Shown: piece by piece, positions 49,539 to 62,519 of the stretch
Position numbering within the stretch: the first letter of the stretch is position 1
Layout of the letters: every line of letters begins with the position of its first letter
Source of the DNA: Paramecium octaurelia
Taxonomy: Eukaryota; Ciliophora; Oligohymenophorea; Peniculida; Parameciidae
Length of the DNA: 64,000 nucleotides
Direction of reading: 5' to 3'
Assembly: GCA_905182995.1 (NCBI GenBank)
Contig: CAJJDP010000156.1
Span: 62,001 to 126,000, forward strand
Made by a program: the position numbers and the translations under genes
Notes under the pieces: generated by a model
What the model saw: the letters and a program-made list of their open reading frames with translations, nothing else
The model's database searches: none
Told to the model about the DNA's origin: nothing

Positions 49539-50665
49539 TCAAGTAATTAATTACAGAATAGATTCTCCGATTGCAAAAGTGTTTTCTTTTTAGTATCCAC
49601 CAGATAGCAGCATGAGGAATGGAATTTTTTTATGTTATGCCCATTTAAATACTACTTCATCTCTTCTTTTAATTCCGGCTGGAGATATACAACAATGCCC
49701 AAGGGGATCTCCTGCCATGATATCTGTGCCTGCATTATAAATAAGGAATTCCATATCATCTTTGAGATGCGTTTCAAGATCTTTTTAAAGTGTTTTGATG
49801 TATTATTGATCTGAAGTATCCTTGTCAACATGTTCAAAACAACTAATAGCTTTTTCAGCTAAATGATCCCCAGGATATATATAAGAGTTATAAAAATCTA
49901 TGATGTAAACTGAAGAATCATGAAGGAAATCTCTTTCATAGCCATTGCCCTGATGAGCATCCAAATCCACTATTACTATTTTTTTTAAATTGCAACATCT
50001 CTTAAGGTAGTTTACTACCAAAGTGATATCAGGATAAATACAAAATCTAATTGAATACTATGTTATATATACCCACCACCTCTATTTAAAGAGGCATGAT
50101 GATAGCCTCCACTTAGATTGATTGCCCAACCCTTTTCAAGAGCTAGTTTGGCTGCATAAATACTACCGCTTGTTGCAAGTAGCATTGAATCCAAGAGACA
50201 GGATCTCAAGAAGGCTCCAGGCAAGAAGAATACAGGCAATTCAATTAAGGTGGAAGCATATGCACTGTAACACATTTTGAGCAAGTACCATTTACTCATA
50301 CCGAGGTAAAGGAAAGTTCCTCTGGATAGCATTTATGGAGTAAAGTGCGAAGCCTTTACCTTTTACCTGATTTATCTATAGACATTCCCATATTTGCAGG
50401 AATCAAAGGGATGCCACTTTTCTATTCCGCAGGCAGTGATATTATAGCTCTCATCATATACGATTGGGATTTCGGGCATATTTCTTATGAAGATTTCCTC
50501 TCTTACGCTTAGGAGGTTATAGGAGAATTCCATCATGAAAGGGTAGATAAAATAGAGGAACACTCCTAAAAGACAGGCTGCTCCATTGACATATACTCCC
50601 AATAGAATGGCTAGTCCAAGAGATCCAATCGTGAAGAACCAATCTATAAATGTATATAGTTACAT
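49539..50665 (-). CDS. Class IV histone deacetylase (HDAC11-like) with N-terminal membrane segment, 366 aa
   Basis: Two exons (intron 50047-50072) give 367 codons. The HDAC11 signature is strong: IPIVYDESYNITACGIEKWH, GWAINLSGGYHHASLNRGGG, VDLDAHQGNGYERDFLHDSS, NAGTDIMAGDPLG and LLSGGYQKENTFAIG. The HH pair, zinc-binding DLDAH and D of NAGTD, and the Gly-Gly-Tyr are all present, so deacylase activity is expected. Unusually, residues 1-50 hold two hydrophobic stretches (WFFTIGSLGLAILLGVYV and ACLLGVFLYFIYPFM) ahead of the catalytic domain, predicting membrane anchoring. HDAC11 prefers long acyl groups, so a membrane substrate is conceivable. Divergent from the next gene by 13 bp. Confidence 0.85.
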
Positions 50666-50678
50666 TTTAATAAAATAA

Positions 50679-51131
50679 ATGAAAGAATCTAAACTAAAGA
50701 ATTTACATCAAACCTTTGGAAAGGCTGATCGTTTCCCTAAACAGAAATACAGCTGCGAAACCTCAACCTTCAGTGAACTAATTCAAATACAAAAACCTAT
50801 TGGACCCTCTTTTCCCAAAGGCTAACGATAGATGTTCAATAGAAACTCGGAAACCCCAGGACCTGGAAACTACAACATTTCTGTAGTAAGGGTTTTCAGA
50901 TGTCCGCCTGAAAAACCCTATAAGGTGAACAAGGAATTTTTAGATTATATGAATTCGAGACCTAGGTCTATTTAACCAGTCTATCCAGGACCAGGAGCGT
51001 ACAATTTAGAGTCTACATTGAGTAAAAGGATTATTTCATTTACAAGAGCAAGAGTGGAGAGTTTTAGAGTGTCATCATCTCCTGGGCCTGGATAATACAC
51101 AATTAGTAGGCCTGTTTCTAGACTTTATTGA
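50679..51131 (+). CDS. Short PGPG-repeat protein, 150 aa
   Basis: Intronless, 151 codons. Three motifs of the SHIPPO type are clear: ETPGPGNYNI, VYPGPGAYNL and SSPGPGQYTI. The start MKESKLKNLHQTFGKADRFP is basic. A ciliary microtubule role is inferred from the repeat. It shares its short promoter region with the HDAC11-like gene. Confidence 0.7.
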
Positions 51132-51442
51132 TTTTAATTTCATTATGAGCAAATTTACTGAATCATATAATCATCGGAGTACTTATTGTAATTTAATATA
51201 TGTTATTGAATTTGTAGAAATCACTTGAATTAAATGTTATAATTTCTGAATTCAAGTAGACGAGAGGATCAATAAATCATTAATTATAAATCATACTTTA
51301 AATTAATTAATTTTATTACATAAAAATTTATAGAATTATTGTTTTTGGTGTGAAATCTTCAGTAAATTGCATATCCAAAGATACAATTGCATCTATTAAA
51401 TAGAGAATGACAACTTTAATTAATATACAATTAAATATAACA
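51132..51442. other. AT-rich intergenic stretch
   Basis: About 310 bp between convergent genes; nothing recognised. Confidence 0.5.
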
Positions 51443-53466
51443 TCACTTCCTAGATAAGTATTCGATCCATTTTTGTCTAATATTTAAAGCATAAATGGAA
51501 GGTAGATTACGACATAGTACTTATTGCAATAGATCTGCTTCTGCTAATTTGTCAGCTTCTTACAATGCCTTTTGGAGTACAAAGGTTCCGAATTTGTTTT
51601 TCATTAATTCCAAACAGATGATGTCTTAAGAAAGTTATTTGATGAACCTTTTTTGAGTTTTAGGAGATGTTTCAAGTATGCACTTTTCGACAACATTGGA
51701 TGAATACTTATGGATGGATAGCTGTATTAGTTTAAGAAGTATTTTATCAATAATGGAACCACACCTGAGATCTCCGTAGACCTAATACAATAAGGGGGCA
51801 GATTCATTACATCTATAACATGTTGGACTCCATAATTTCCAAAAGGATCTTGGACAATTTCATCTAGATGATCCCTGATTTTATTGATTATGATAGTGGA
51901 TTTATCTAAATTGTTTTTAAATTTGGTGATGAGATCTTTCAACACACACAATCCAAATTGATGATTGACAACCTAAATGAATCTGTCCATCAATTTATTA
52001 AAAATGTTGTTGAGTCGATCTTCTGAGAAGCGTGCAATGATCTTTTTGATGAGGTGAGTTCCTTGACTATCAAGGGTAAGTGAGATAATATTATTCTTGA
52101 TGCTCTTCTCAACCATTTATTCCTCTTATTTGCAAGAGATTAATGAAACTAAAGACTAGATGGCATGAGTTCCCTTTTTGTCACATGCAATGTCAACAAG
52201 ACGATTGCCAATCTAAATATAAATATATGTGTAATACAGTCTATAAGATATATAATCTTTGGTGGGGAGCACAACTCTGACTGAGACTACCAAACATGTA
52301 ATTGGCATAGGGATCAATCATTAAATCTGGTAGATTAGGTCCAATTTCCTATAACATTTGATCTAATTCCATTTGTGTGCTTGTTGTGAAATGTTTCTAA
52401 ATCAATCTGCTGCCATGCTGGGTTTTAACGAAGTTAACAACATTCCCTCTGATCTACTCCAGATTCTGTAAATCTTCAGTCCACTCATCTATAGGTGTTT
52501 GTGCACTATCTTCAAGTTGGAAACTTTAAAAACGAGCTCTTGGTTGGGTTGGACCTACTTGCGGAGTGAAGGTGTTAACTTTGGGTGAGAACAAGAAGCT
52601 ATCGATGATGGGTGATGATTTTGGGGATTGCTTTATTAGACTGGTGGTTAATTCAGTCGGGAGTGTGATTTGAAGCGATTTAATGGATAATTAAATTGAT
52701 TCTTCTTCTAGTTACATTGAGATGCACACTCCATCGGATTCCAAGGAAATGTAATCACCCACAGTCGCTTATTCTGCATTGTAATAAAATTCATAGGTGC
52801 GAGCACCCTTACTCTCTTGCATGAGATTGGCATCTATAATGTAGAGTTCGATTTGAATGCGTCCTTGGAGGAAGGGGATGAGGTATTTGGGACGCTTGCC
52901 AAAGTGCTCTCTTAGATTGGCATAATCTATTAGAATGGAGGTGGTTTTCTTTTATTTAAGGGTGGTGGAGTGGGTGAGATGCAAGAATGGTTTTTGGGCA
53001 ATGGTGTGAAAGACTCGGAACTCAACGAAGGCTTTGATGTTGAGGTCGAGGAGGTCGTATTCTAGGGGAACACGCTTAACAAATTTGGCCATTTGGATGC
53101 GTTGATGCAATTGGGCAAGAGAGGCTGGTTTTTGTTTACACATAAGGGCACATTGGGTATGGACATCGAAGTAGAGGGAGAGGTGATTTGAGTATAATTG
53201 GGTGTTGCCCAGTTGCACAATTTGATAGCAGATTGGACATATGGAATTATCGTTTTGACTCTTTCCTATTATTTCATAATCTTCATCGACGACTAGGGGA
53301 TATTGCGGAGAATACTTAGGGATTCTTCTAGGGTGCTACTGCACTTCCTGGAGTTGGAATCGTGGGGGATTTCCGTTTCTTTCTTGACACACTTTGAAAA
53401 TATCTCTTTGAATTCTGTGGGAACTGGTTCATTCCAACCAAACAATGGATATAGGTCATCTGACAT
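51443..53466 (-). CDS. Pumilio/PUF RNA-binding protein with unusual N-terminal region, 649 aa
   Basis: Four exons (introns 53325-53344, 52213-52237, 51782-51810; 20, 25 and 29 nt) give 650 codons. Residues about 340-640 are PUF repeats: QHGSRLIQKHF, NRLVDIACDKKGTHAIQSLV, DSQGTHLIKKIIARF, NHQFGLCVLKDLI, DPFGNYGVQHVID, HKYSSNVVEKCI and NKFGTFVLQKAL, a near-complete eight-repeat set that binds UGUA-type sites in mRNA 3' regions. The first 330 residues include a Cys-rich segment (NSICPICYQIVQL, TQCALMCKQK) and a beta-rich part (FLQGRIQIELYIIDANLMQE) that I do not recognise in other PUF proteins. Confidence 0.85.
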
Positions 53467-53672
53467 GAAACTAGGCGCTCTCTCAAGTATTTTAAAATAA
53501 TAAAATTGCCAATGGGAAAAAGATTCTAAATTTAATTCCACTTAGTGGGGGTTGTAGGATTTAACTAATCTTTTGGTGGGGAGTATGGATGCCCCACTTT
53601 ACCAATTAATTCATTCTTTTTTTAATCAACCAAAACATAGCGCGCTTCATTCCAGAATGGACATTTATTAAA

Positions 53673-55592
53673 ATGAAAAATTGCACTCTGCTCAAACAAC
53701 TCGAAGTCAGCACCTCCACTCACATCTTGGATCTCATTCATAAGACTTCATCCAAACATCATCTATCTGACTTATAGACTCAATAGATCTCTCAGTATTA
53801 CAAACAACCGCCTTCCATAAACTCATTTCTAGAATTGTATTCCCTCAGCATGTTACGTTGTGATTGTGTCAAATACCAACAAATCGTCGATGAAATCAAT
53901 GATCAGATTCACGCCTTCTTCCAGACTCAGACCCCTTTAATCCAAAAGATAATGGCCTAAGAGAGGAAATCCTAGCCAGAGCCAGAACCTATGCAAATTG
54001 AGGACGACGAAGATCAAAATATTATGAACAATCCAGATGATCCCATCCTGCAATAGCAACAATAGTAAGAGGATCCACAACTACAACAACCATCCCAACA
54101 AACCAATGTCCCTTGTTCCCAACAACAATAGCCAGTCAACACCTAATAGACAACTCAACCATCCCAAACTATAGAAGATGAAATTTGCATTCCCAATTCT
54201 GTTAAATTAAAGTACAGAAGAATAAATAACGGACCCTCTGAAAAAGAAGCCAAATGTGACAACTGTGTGTGTCAAGGTAAACCACCATCAGAATCAGATA
54301 ATTTAATACAATGTCTTTTATGCCTAAATTACTTGCATTTCAACTGTATTGCCAAATCCAAAGAATCCTTTGACAAGTGTTACAAAGATCTAGAATTTGT
54401 GTGTCCTCCTTGTGTGCTCAAATACATGGATCATTTCAACAAAATATAGAGTGCCTTGGTTCCACCCTCTTCCTTCCAACAAATGGGCTAAATCAATCAC
54501 AAGGCCTTCAACTTCGCCTGCGATAAAAGCATCATTAATATTAGATGTGTGAGACAAGAGAATAAGACTAATTGTGAAGAAATCACTTGGCCTGATATTG
54601 GAGAACTCTTCCTAAATCAAAAGAAAATCCAGGATTTCAAACCACTCATCAACAATCACAGTCTCAAAAAACGCAAGGACGATCACATCCTCACTACTGA
54701 AGTGCTCCCATAGAATTGTTTGCAAATTAAAGAATGCATACCCACTCCTGATCAGAGGAGTCAATATCGAATCTCCTTGGGTCACTTGTATTTCCTGGGA
54801 GTATATTCTATAGAGTAGTTCAATTCAAAGCAATTACTCGACAACATCTTCAACAATAGTGAAAATTGGATGAACATCGAATAATGCCAGGATTTCATCT
54901 CTCTTTATCTGAACAAACATTAAGCTGATGATATCAAGGTAGATAGTCTCACTGTCTAATTGACATGTGCAATCACCTTCAATTTGATGAATACCCCAGT
55001 AAGAGGGTCTTTCTGTTAACACATCCAATGTTTTGGATTGGAAAACTACATTACAGCCATGTACTCCATGTAACCCAGAAAATGGAGATGTCCCATATGT
55101 AAAAAGAAACTCTTCACTATTTAGGTTGATGCATATCAATATGCAATCTTAAACACAATCAAAAAGTGTGATATCTAAGTGAATGAAATCACCTTCGACA
55201 ACAATGGACAAATAGTCAATGAGAACATTCAAAAACAGCTCTGTCTGGACAATCTGCCCAACTATGCCATTAAGAACAACAACCGTATGATAAACTTGGA
55301 GATGTTGTCCAATGAGACCAATAATATCTTCTATAAGTTGTAGATAATCAAAACCAAGGAGTCTGTCAACCAACCCCCTTATTCAAACACCTTATAAAAT
55401 GTAATTAATAATATGATGTTGTCATCCAATCAGCATCTCAGGAGCAATAGTTATGCAAACTTCTATGCCAATAATTATTACATAAATTAAATGAAGTTGC
55501 AACAATAAGCAAGAATGGAAGAACAACAAAAACTACAAACCAACAAATCTAAGATTGGACAAAATCATGACTCAGCCATCATTATAGAATGA
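53673..55592 (+). CDS. PIAS/SIZ-type SUMO E3 ligase with PHD finger, 639 aa
   Basis: Intronless, 640 codons. A PHD-type finger at about residues 190-250 has C-x2-C, C-x2-C, H-x2-C, C-x2-C (CDNCVCQGK, LIQCLLCLNYLHFNC, FVCPPCV). The SP-RING/MIZ domain is at about 445-500: NTPVRGSFCQHIQCFGLEN, then RKWRCPICKKKL. The Cys/His pattern (C..H..C..C) is the zinc-binding form of SUMO ligases such as Siz1. An N-terminal helical part and a Gln-rich linker precede the PHD. It should attach SUMO to nuclear proteins. Convergent with MEMO, stops 39 bp apart. Confidence 0.85.
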
Positions 55593-55631
55593 GTATATCT
55601 ATATTTTTTATTTAATCAAATTAATTTCCAC

Positions 55632-56742
55632 TCAATCTTCTAAGAATGTGATGGCTGCTGCATAACTCACTGATGAATCCTTCTTGTCTCTCACCAAACA
55701 AGATTGCGCATATCTAATAAACTTAGTCTCCATCATATGTGTGTTCTAACTCATTGCTATGCACTTTCAAATAGACTATTTACAATTACATGTAATAATA
55801 TGGCAATGCAGTGTTTCCCACAAACATTGTTCTCATATTCTCTCAAATAATCATTGAACTTATCCAAATCATGTAATTCTATGTGTTCCATTGCCTTCTA
55901 ATCCAATTTTTCAATTGACTCAAATATCTCTCCGTCTGCACTATTATAATAAGTGTAAGCGAATTTAGTTCCCCAATGACAGAAGTCAGTTGATATAATA
56001 AATAGAGTATCATCCATATCGAAGTATTCACTTAGCAATCTTCCATAATACTCTTCAGATTTAGCATCAATAGATCCAACCATTATCGGGATGATCGTAA
56101 AGTTATCAGTGCCCAAAATATGAGCCAAGAAAGGCAATTGCATTTCAATGGAGTGCTCTTCCTCCTCTGCATCCTTGTCTGATTATTCGAATAGTCCTTG
56201 TTCATGCAATTGTTTTACAGCTAATTGTGATCATCAATCACTTACTTTCCAAATCTACTTTGATGTTCCCGAGAGGAGTTTCGTATATTTCCTATCGAGT
56301 TAAACAACATTGGGTTATATAAACATAATGACAGGGTCCCAGGATGAACACCTTCAATTTCTCAGAAGGAGGGTACTTCTTCAAGTATTTGTAACTGAAT
56401 GCTGCAGTAGGACCGGAGTAGGCATAACCTGCATGGCTTAATTTAAGGAGAAATGCATTACGGAACAACCAAGGCTTTCAATTATGCAACTGTGGTCACT
56501 TCTGCCTTTGCTTACTCTAACCAACAATTAATTTGTATCTTTAGTTCGTTGCTCTTGCTTGAATACCAGGATCCTGCATGTACAGCCTCTCTCACATTGT
56601 ATTTATTATTTAGCATATGAACATATGGGATTTGCTATAATTATTCCTCGGTCTTATTCCCTTATTGTAAGATTTCACTCTTTTGTTGTTGTTCTTCCTT
56701 TTATTGTAACTCTTACGATTCTTCTTCTGATTGTTCAGACAT
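55632..56742 (-). CDS. MEMO1: MEMO family protein, 344 aa
   Basis: Four exons (introns 56437-56461, 56221-56245, 55764-55789) give 345 codons. The family is plain: VREAVHAGSWYSSKSNELK, PHAGYAYSGPTAAFSYKYL (PHAG restored by splicing), KVFILGPCHYVYI, EEEHSIEMQLPFLAHI and STDFCHWGTKFAYTYYNSAD. The HAG and CHWG motifs correspond to the metal-site residues of MEMO1, a copper-handling, dioxygenase-related protein linked to signalling and cytoskeleton. A 45-residue Glu/Gln-rich extension precedes the domain. Divergent start codons with the next gene are 17 bp apart. Confidence 0.88.
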
Positions 56743-56759
56743 AATTAATAATTACCAAT

Positions 56760-58876
56760 ATGTCTAAGGAATAAGAATAGCAAACCAAAATCAAAAGTTT
56801 AGAAGAGGACATTCAAAATAGACATAGACAAATAGTATCACTTACTAATAAAGTAGAAGAATTGCAACGATCCATCTAAAACAATTCAGAAGTAGACATC
56901 GAATCATGATTGCTTAGGTAGTGGAACTTGGAGAGAAGCTGAGAATGCTTGAATCTCAAAACCTCAAACTCATAGAAAAGAATCAAAGTGATGTTGTGGA
57001 ATGGCGATCGAAAGAAAGAGATTTCAATGTACATCTAACTCCTAATCAAGAATCAAATCCAAGCACTCCAACGCAAACTGAATGAAGTCGAAGTTCAACT
57101 GACTGAGGCTAAGGATCTCAATTAACAACTCATTGCTAAGTCTGGAGAAAACAGCAATTCTGAATCACAGTCTCAATAAATCACTTCACATTATGAACAT
57201 CTTCTCAGTGAAAAAGATGCTTAACTCAAAGAAAGAGAAAACAAGATCTCCCATTTAGAATAAATGATTCCCCAATTACAGAAAGATTTAGAAGAAAGAG
57301 ATTAATCAATCAAATCACTTAATGAACAATTAGAAAATCAAAAATAGCAATTAACACTGTTGACTCAATAGAATGGTCATCTTAACACTCTTACTACTGA
57401 ACTAAGTAATTTAAAACTATTCAAAGACAATTTGCTGAATGATAACTAAACACTCAACTCTTAACTCTAATAACTAAACACTACCAACGCTAACTTACTA
57501 AATTCACTCAAACTTACAGAAGATCAAAACACAGCCAATTCTAAGCAGATCTTGGATCTTTAGAATGAATTGAAGGATTCACAAAAATAATACAAAGATG
57601 AAATGACTAAAATTATGCAGATCCTTGAAAAGAACAAAGAAAAAGTATTTGTTTTGTTTAACTATTCATTAAGTCTGCTCATGAGTAAGAACTATTTAAA
57701 AACAGATTGCTTGAAAAGGATGACATTTTGAATGAAGCCAAAAAATAATTTGAATAAACTACTAAATAATTTGAAAAGTATTTACTCATTGTATTTATAT
57801 CAAAGGGAAAATGCTACTCTCACTACTTAACTATCATAAGCAAACAAGACTCTCAAAGAATAGTCTAAGAAAATCTCTGATCTTGAATTTAAAATCAGAG
57901 AATTAGAATCCAAATTACAAGAAAGCAATAGACAATACATCAAATCACTAGAGCATTCTAAACAGTTAGACATTGAAGTAACAGTATACCTTACTATCTA
58001 TAGCTCAAAAAATCTATTCAAGCATCCTCAAAGTATTAGGAATAATTAATATTCAAAGATGAAGAATTATAAAAATCTAAATAGCTTTAATTAAGAATTC
58101 TTTAAGATAATTCTGACCTAAAGGCAAAATTAGAGTCTTTTTTGTAAATGAATTCTAAAAGCAAATCAAATGAATTATAGAATCTCAAAAATCAAATCCT
58201 AGAGAAAGATTCAGAAATCGAATTACTAAAGTAGTAATAGAAATCCTTGGCAACCCAATTAAAGACTAGTTAAGGCTATGCAACTAGATTCAAACAAAGA
58301 AATAAGCAATTAGAAATGGAAAATACAGAACTATTGAAATCTAAGAATAATTTAGAAACTCTTTTCTAAGAAATCCTTGATCAAACCAAATAAAAATCAA
58401 ATGTAAAGAATTTATCAGCTTTATCAAATAATCCCACTAAGTATTAAATGAGTTTGCTCACATAAAGAAAGAATTATATGCAAGAAAACACTTCAACTCA
58501 CTCCCAAGAAAACAGATCATCAAGTCAAAAATCAAATAACACTACCCCCAATAAAGGGGCTAAAACAGGAGATGTGTCCTTTAAAAGAGCCATCCTAGTC
58601 AGTGGAACGAAAAAAAATACTCATTCAGTTTCTTAAGAAAATATTAATTCTAAATAATATAATAAGGCACTCAATGAAATACAAGAACTTGATGAAAGCT
58701 AATAATAAAATAAACCGCAATCTTCACAGGAGCATTAAGAGTAGCAAGTATTTCAAGACTAACAGCAAAGTGTATAATAACAACAGGAACACAAAGAAGA
58801 TCAAATATATGAAGACTAAGAAAACAATGAAGAAGTTGCAGATTTCATTGACGACGACTATAATGATCTTAATTGA
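56760..58876 (+). CDS. Long coiled-coil (golgin-like) protein, 661 aa
   Basis: Six exons (introns 56892-56917, 57029-57050, 57645-57673, 57778-57805, 57978-58003) give 662 codons. Residues 1-520 are almost continuous coiled coil (for example VVELGEKLRMLESQNLKLIE, ENKISHLEQMIPQLQKDLEE). The tail is Ser/Asn-rich and then Gln/Asp/Glu-rich, ending DFIDDDYNDLN. No other domain; tether or cytoskeletal roles are equally possible. Confidence 0.7.
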
Positions 58877-59165
58877 TATATATTTAATTGATAAAGTATT
58901 ATTGAACAAATACTCTACTATGTTCCTCTTACAAATCATGTCTAAAATCGATTTTAAATATAATATTATATTTATCCAATATTAATTGATCAATTATTAA
59001 ACAAGATTTTTGAATAAATCTAAGATATGATTAGAACAGAACTAAAGGTTTGCTGTAAATATTAGAGATGGAATCTAAAAATGTCAGATTCCGAGAATTA
59101 TATACCAAGGATTCCAAATAAGGTTTTATATAAATAAGATTAAATTTTAGGTATTTAATTTCATT

Positions 59166-60224
59166 TCACTGATCCTGCTTTACTTTTTTTTTTAATCCTG
59201 ATTTTTTAATTAAAGGCTTGTCCACTTTTTCTTTTAATTCTGATTTTTTAATTAAAGGCTTGTCCTTAATACCTTCTAATTCTTCCATAGCTTCCATATC
59301 AAATTCATTATTGAAATATAATAAATCAGTAATATCATGTTTAGTAAAATTAATTTATTTTTTTTAGGTATATTTGTTGTATTTCATTTTTACAATTCCA
59401 TTTAATAATTCCAATATTTTTTATTTAATTGAACTATCATTGTAATTATCTCGTAGATTCTTAAGTAACTCTAGAGCAATTTCTAAGAAATCATATTTTT
59501 TGTAATTCTTATCGGGGTGATTGTTACTTAATTTAATACCTTAAAGATCAAGATCATTTATTAACTCCAAATATTTTTTATGTTCTGACTTTTAAAAGTC
59601 GAGAAGATTAATCCAACTTTTAGACAATTATTTGTGACGTTCTTTTAATTTTTTTATGCATTTTTCTTTTTTATACAAGATTAATTAACTGGCAATAATA
59701 TTGAAAATATTAGTATTGAATATTTTCTAATTAAAATTCTCATCTGAATAAAATTGCCTCTCAATGAAATTATTGAACTCCGTATCGGCAATCTAATGTA
59801 TGTCTCCTTTAACTTCTTTAAATACATTCTCAATTTTAATTATACAATTGTTGATTTGCTTAAAGGATTATTATTTTAAGAAACCTTCTAAATATCTCAA
59901 AGCTATTAATGCCACATCATATTTTATTGATTTAGTGTTCCTCAAAGCTAGTTATGCGATGTGGTTTTTTATAAGTTCTCTATTAGAAACATAGACTTTA
60001 TATTATTAATTGAGATCAACTTTAAAGCCTTAATTTTAATTCTCCGATGGAAGTCCTTAGTAATTGACAATTTTAAGTGTAATATCTTCATTACTGCTCG
60101 TACTTTATTGTGATTCATTTTCTTGATCATGGTCAAAAGAATCATTAGAAAGAAGTTATAAGTAATTGTTAAAAAAATCGTCTTTAAAAGTCCCTTATGT
60201 CTTCTCCATCATTAGTGAAGTCAT
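59166..60224 (-). CDS. Unrecognised helical protein with C-terminal repeat, 352 aa
   Basis: Intronless, 353 codons, AT-richer codon use than its neighbours. The sequence is Asn/Lys/Phe-rich and helical (IKKLKERHKQLSKSWINLLD, YKKYDFLEIALELLKNLRDN). The C-terminus contains two copies of a 14-residue unit KDKPLIKKSELKEK / VDKPLIKKSGLKKK, encoded by a 42-bp tandem duplication at about 59190-59265. No known family. Confidence 0.6.
59190..59265. repeat. 42-bp tandem duplication inside a coding region
   Basis: A unit containing AATTAAAGGCTTGTCC occurs twice with period 42 (ending at 59223 and 59265), with a C/T difference in the part TTTTAAT(C/T)CTGA. It keeps frame and duplicates 14 codons of the gene at 59166-60224. 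Confidence 0.8.
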
Positions 60225-60382
60225 TGAATTTTTTTTTTAAATTCCATTTTTCAAATTGACTTAGATTATAAATCACATTTTTTTTTTTGCCGAGGAAAAT
60301 TGATGTCGTATAATTTTATAAATACACTAAATTTTTTTAATAATGCGTCATGATTAAATATATATTGAACTTTTTTTATAAT

Positions 60383-61503
<1,121 letters not shown>

Positions 61504-61542
61504 ATTAGATATTAATAATAAATAATACGTATGATAATACAC

Positions 61543-62280
61543 TCAATTAAATATTATTCTTTTCCAACCAATTATTACCTCGTCCTTGTCCCAGGATTAG
61601 TTAAATTGATCTTCAAAACTAAATAATAGTAAAACTGCAATCCATACCCAACTCTAATATAGCTGACAAAGTAGTTGCCATCTTTGCATTCCACCTTGAC
61701 TCTTCTGGAATATGATTCTGCAATCCAACCTGCATCCTCATAATTTTGTTCAGCCAAATCAATGTATCCATCTCCCACTCCTACCACTACAGCAACATGA
61801 CCCCAAGGTTAATGTTCACTTTATGGTGCTAATAGTAAATCACCAAATTTTGGTGGTCTAACATATGAATTGTATATATACTCAGGTCCACCTTGTTTGA
61901 ATCCAACAAATTGAAATGTACCTGATTCCTTTGTCAAATCTTCAACAGTTTCCAAGTCCCAAATGTCAGGTGCTTTTTAAATATCTGTAAACATGGTTTT
62001 ATAATTCAAAACATAAAACCTTCTTGCAAATTCAACACATTAATATCTATTTTGGAATATGCATTTACTTGTAGCCCATAAAAATGTCACACCTCAATCC
62101 AGATTCTTCTTTCTTATAATGAACTTCATAGATGTGAACTTTCGTTATATCATAATTGGGTTCACAATTCGAATACCCAATCACACCGCCATGTGCTACA
62201 CCTATCTAAGAACCCCAGGGAGGATGTTATTTATTCATTTGTCTATATAGATATTCTATTTTCTTAAAATATTTATACAT
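61543..62280 (-). CDS. CHAP-domain amidase, glutathionylspermidine-amidase type, 228 aa
   Basis: Three exons (introns 62047-62068 and 61619-61647) give 229 codons. The CHAP cysteine motif is GYKYQCVEFARRFYVLNY, rebuilt by the first splice; the histidine is in PWGHVAVVVGVGDGYIDLAE, followed by EQNYED, as in the amidase half of bifunctional glutathionylspermidine synthetase/amidase (which splits spermidine from glutathione). The end GWKRIIFN appears only after the second splice. The synthetase half is absent, so this is a free-standing amidase or a related peptidase. An in-frame ATG at 62424 would add 48 residues. Confidence 0.75.
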
Positions 62281-62519
62281 TATTAAACAATCAGTTTCAG
62301 ATTAGAATTCAGCATCAATTAATGTAGAATTCAAAAATACCTCTATTCCAATAATAAAAGATTATGTTTGTTGAGTGATGTAAATAATAATTTATTTAAA
62401 ACTCTTATTGAATTTACTGTTCATGCTCAAATAATTCAAGAGAAGTAGTTTTAGATCTAAATCATTGCCAAGAGGAATTCCCTTGCTTGTTCATAAGTTT
62501 ATAAATACTCGAATACGCT

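Noticed and set aside
62422..62425. Overlapping divergent start codons sharing CATG (minus ATG at 62424, plus ATG at 62423)
   Set aside because: Better-supported starts exist at 62280 (amidase) and 62520 (plus gene). The plus frame from 62423 is rich in CGN arginine codons unlike other genes here.
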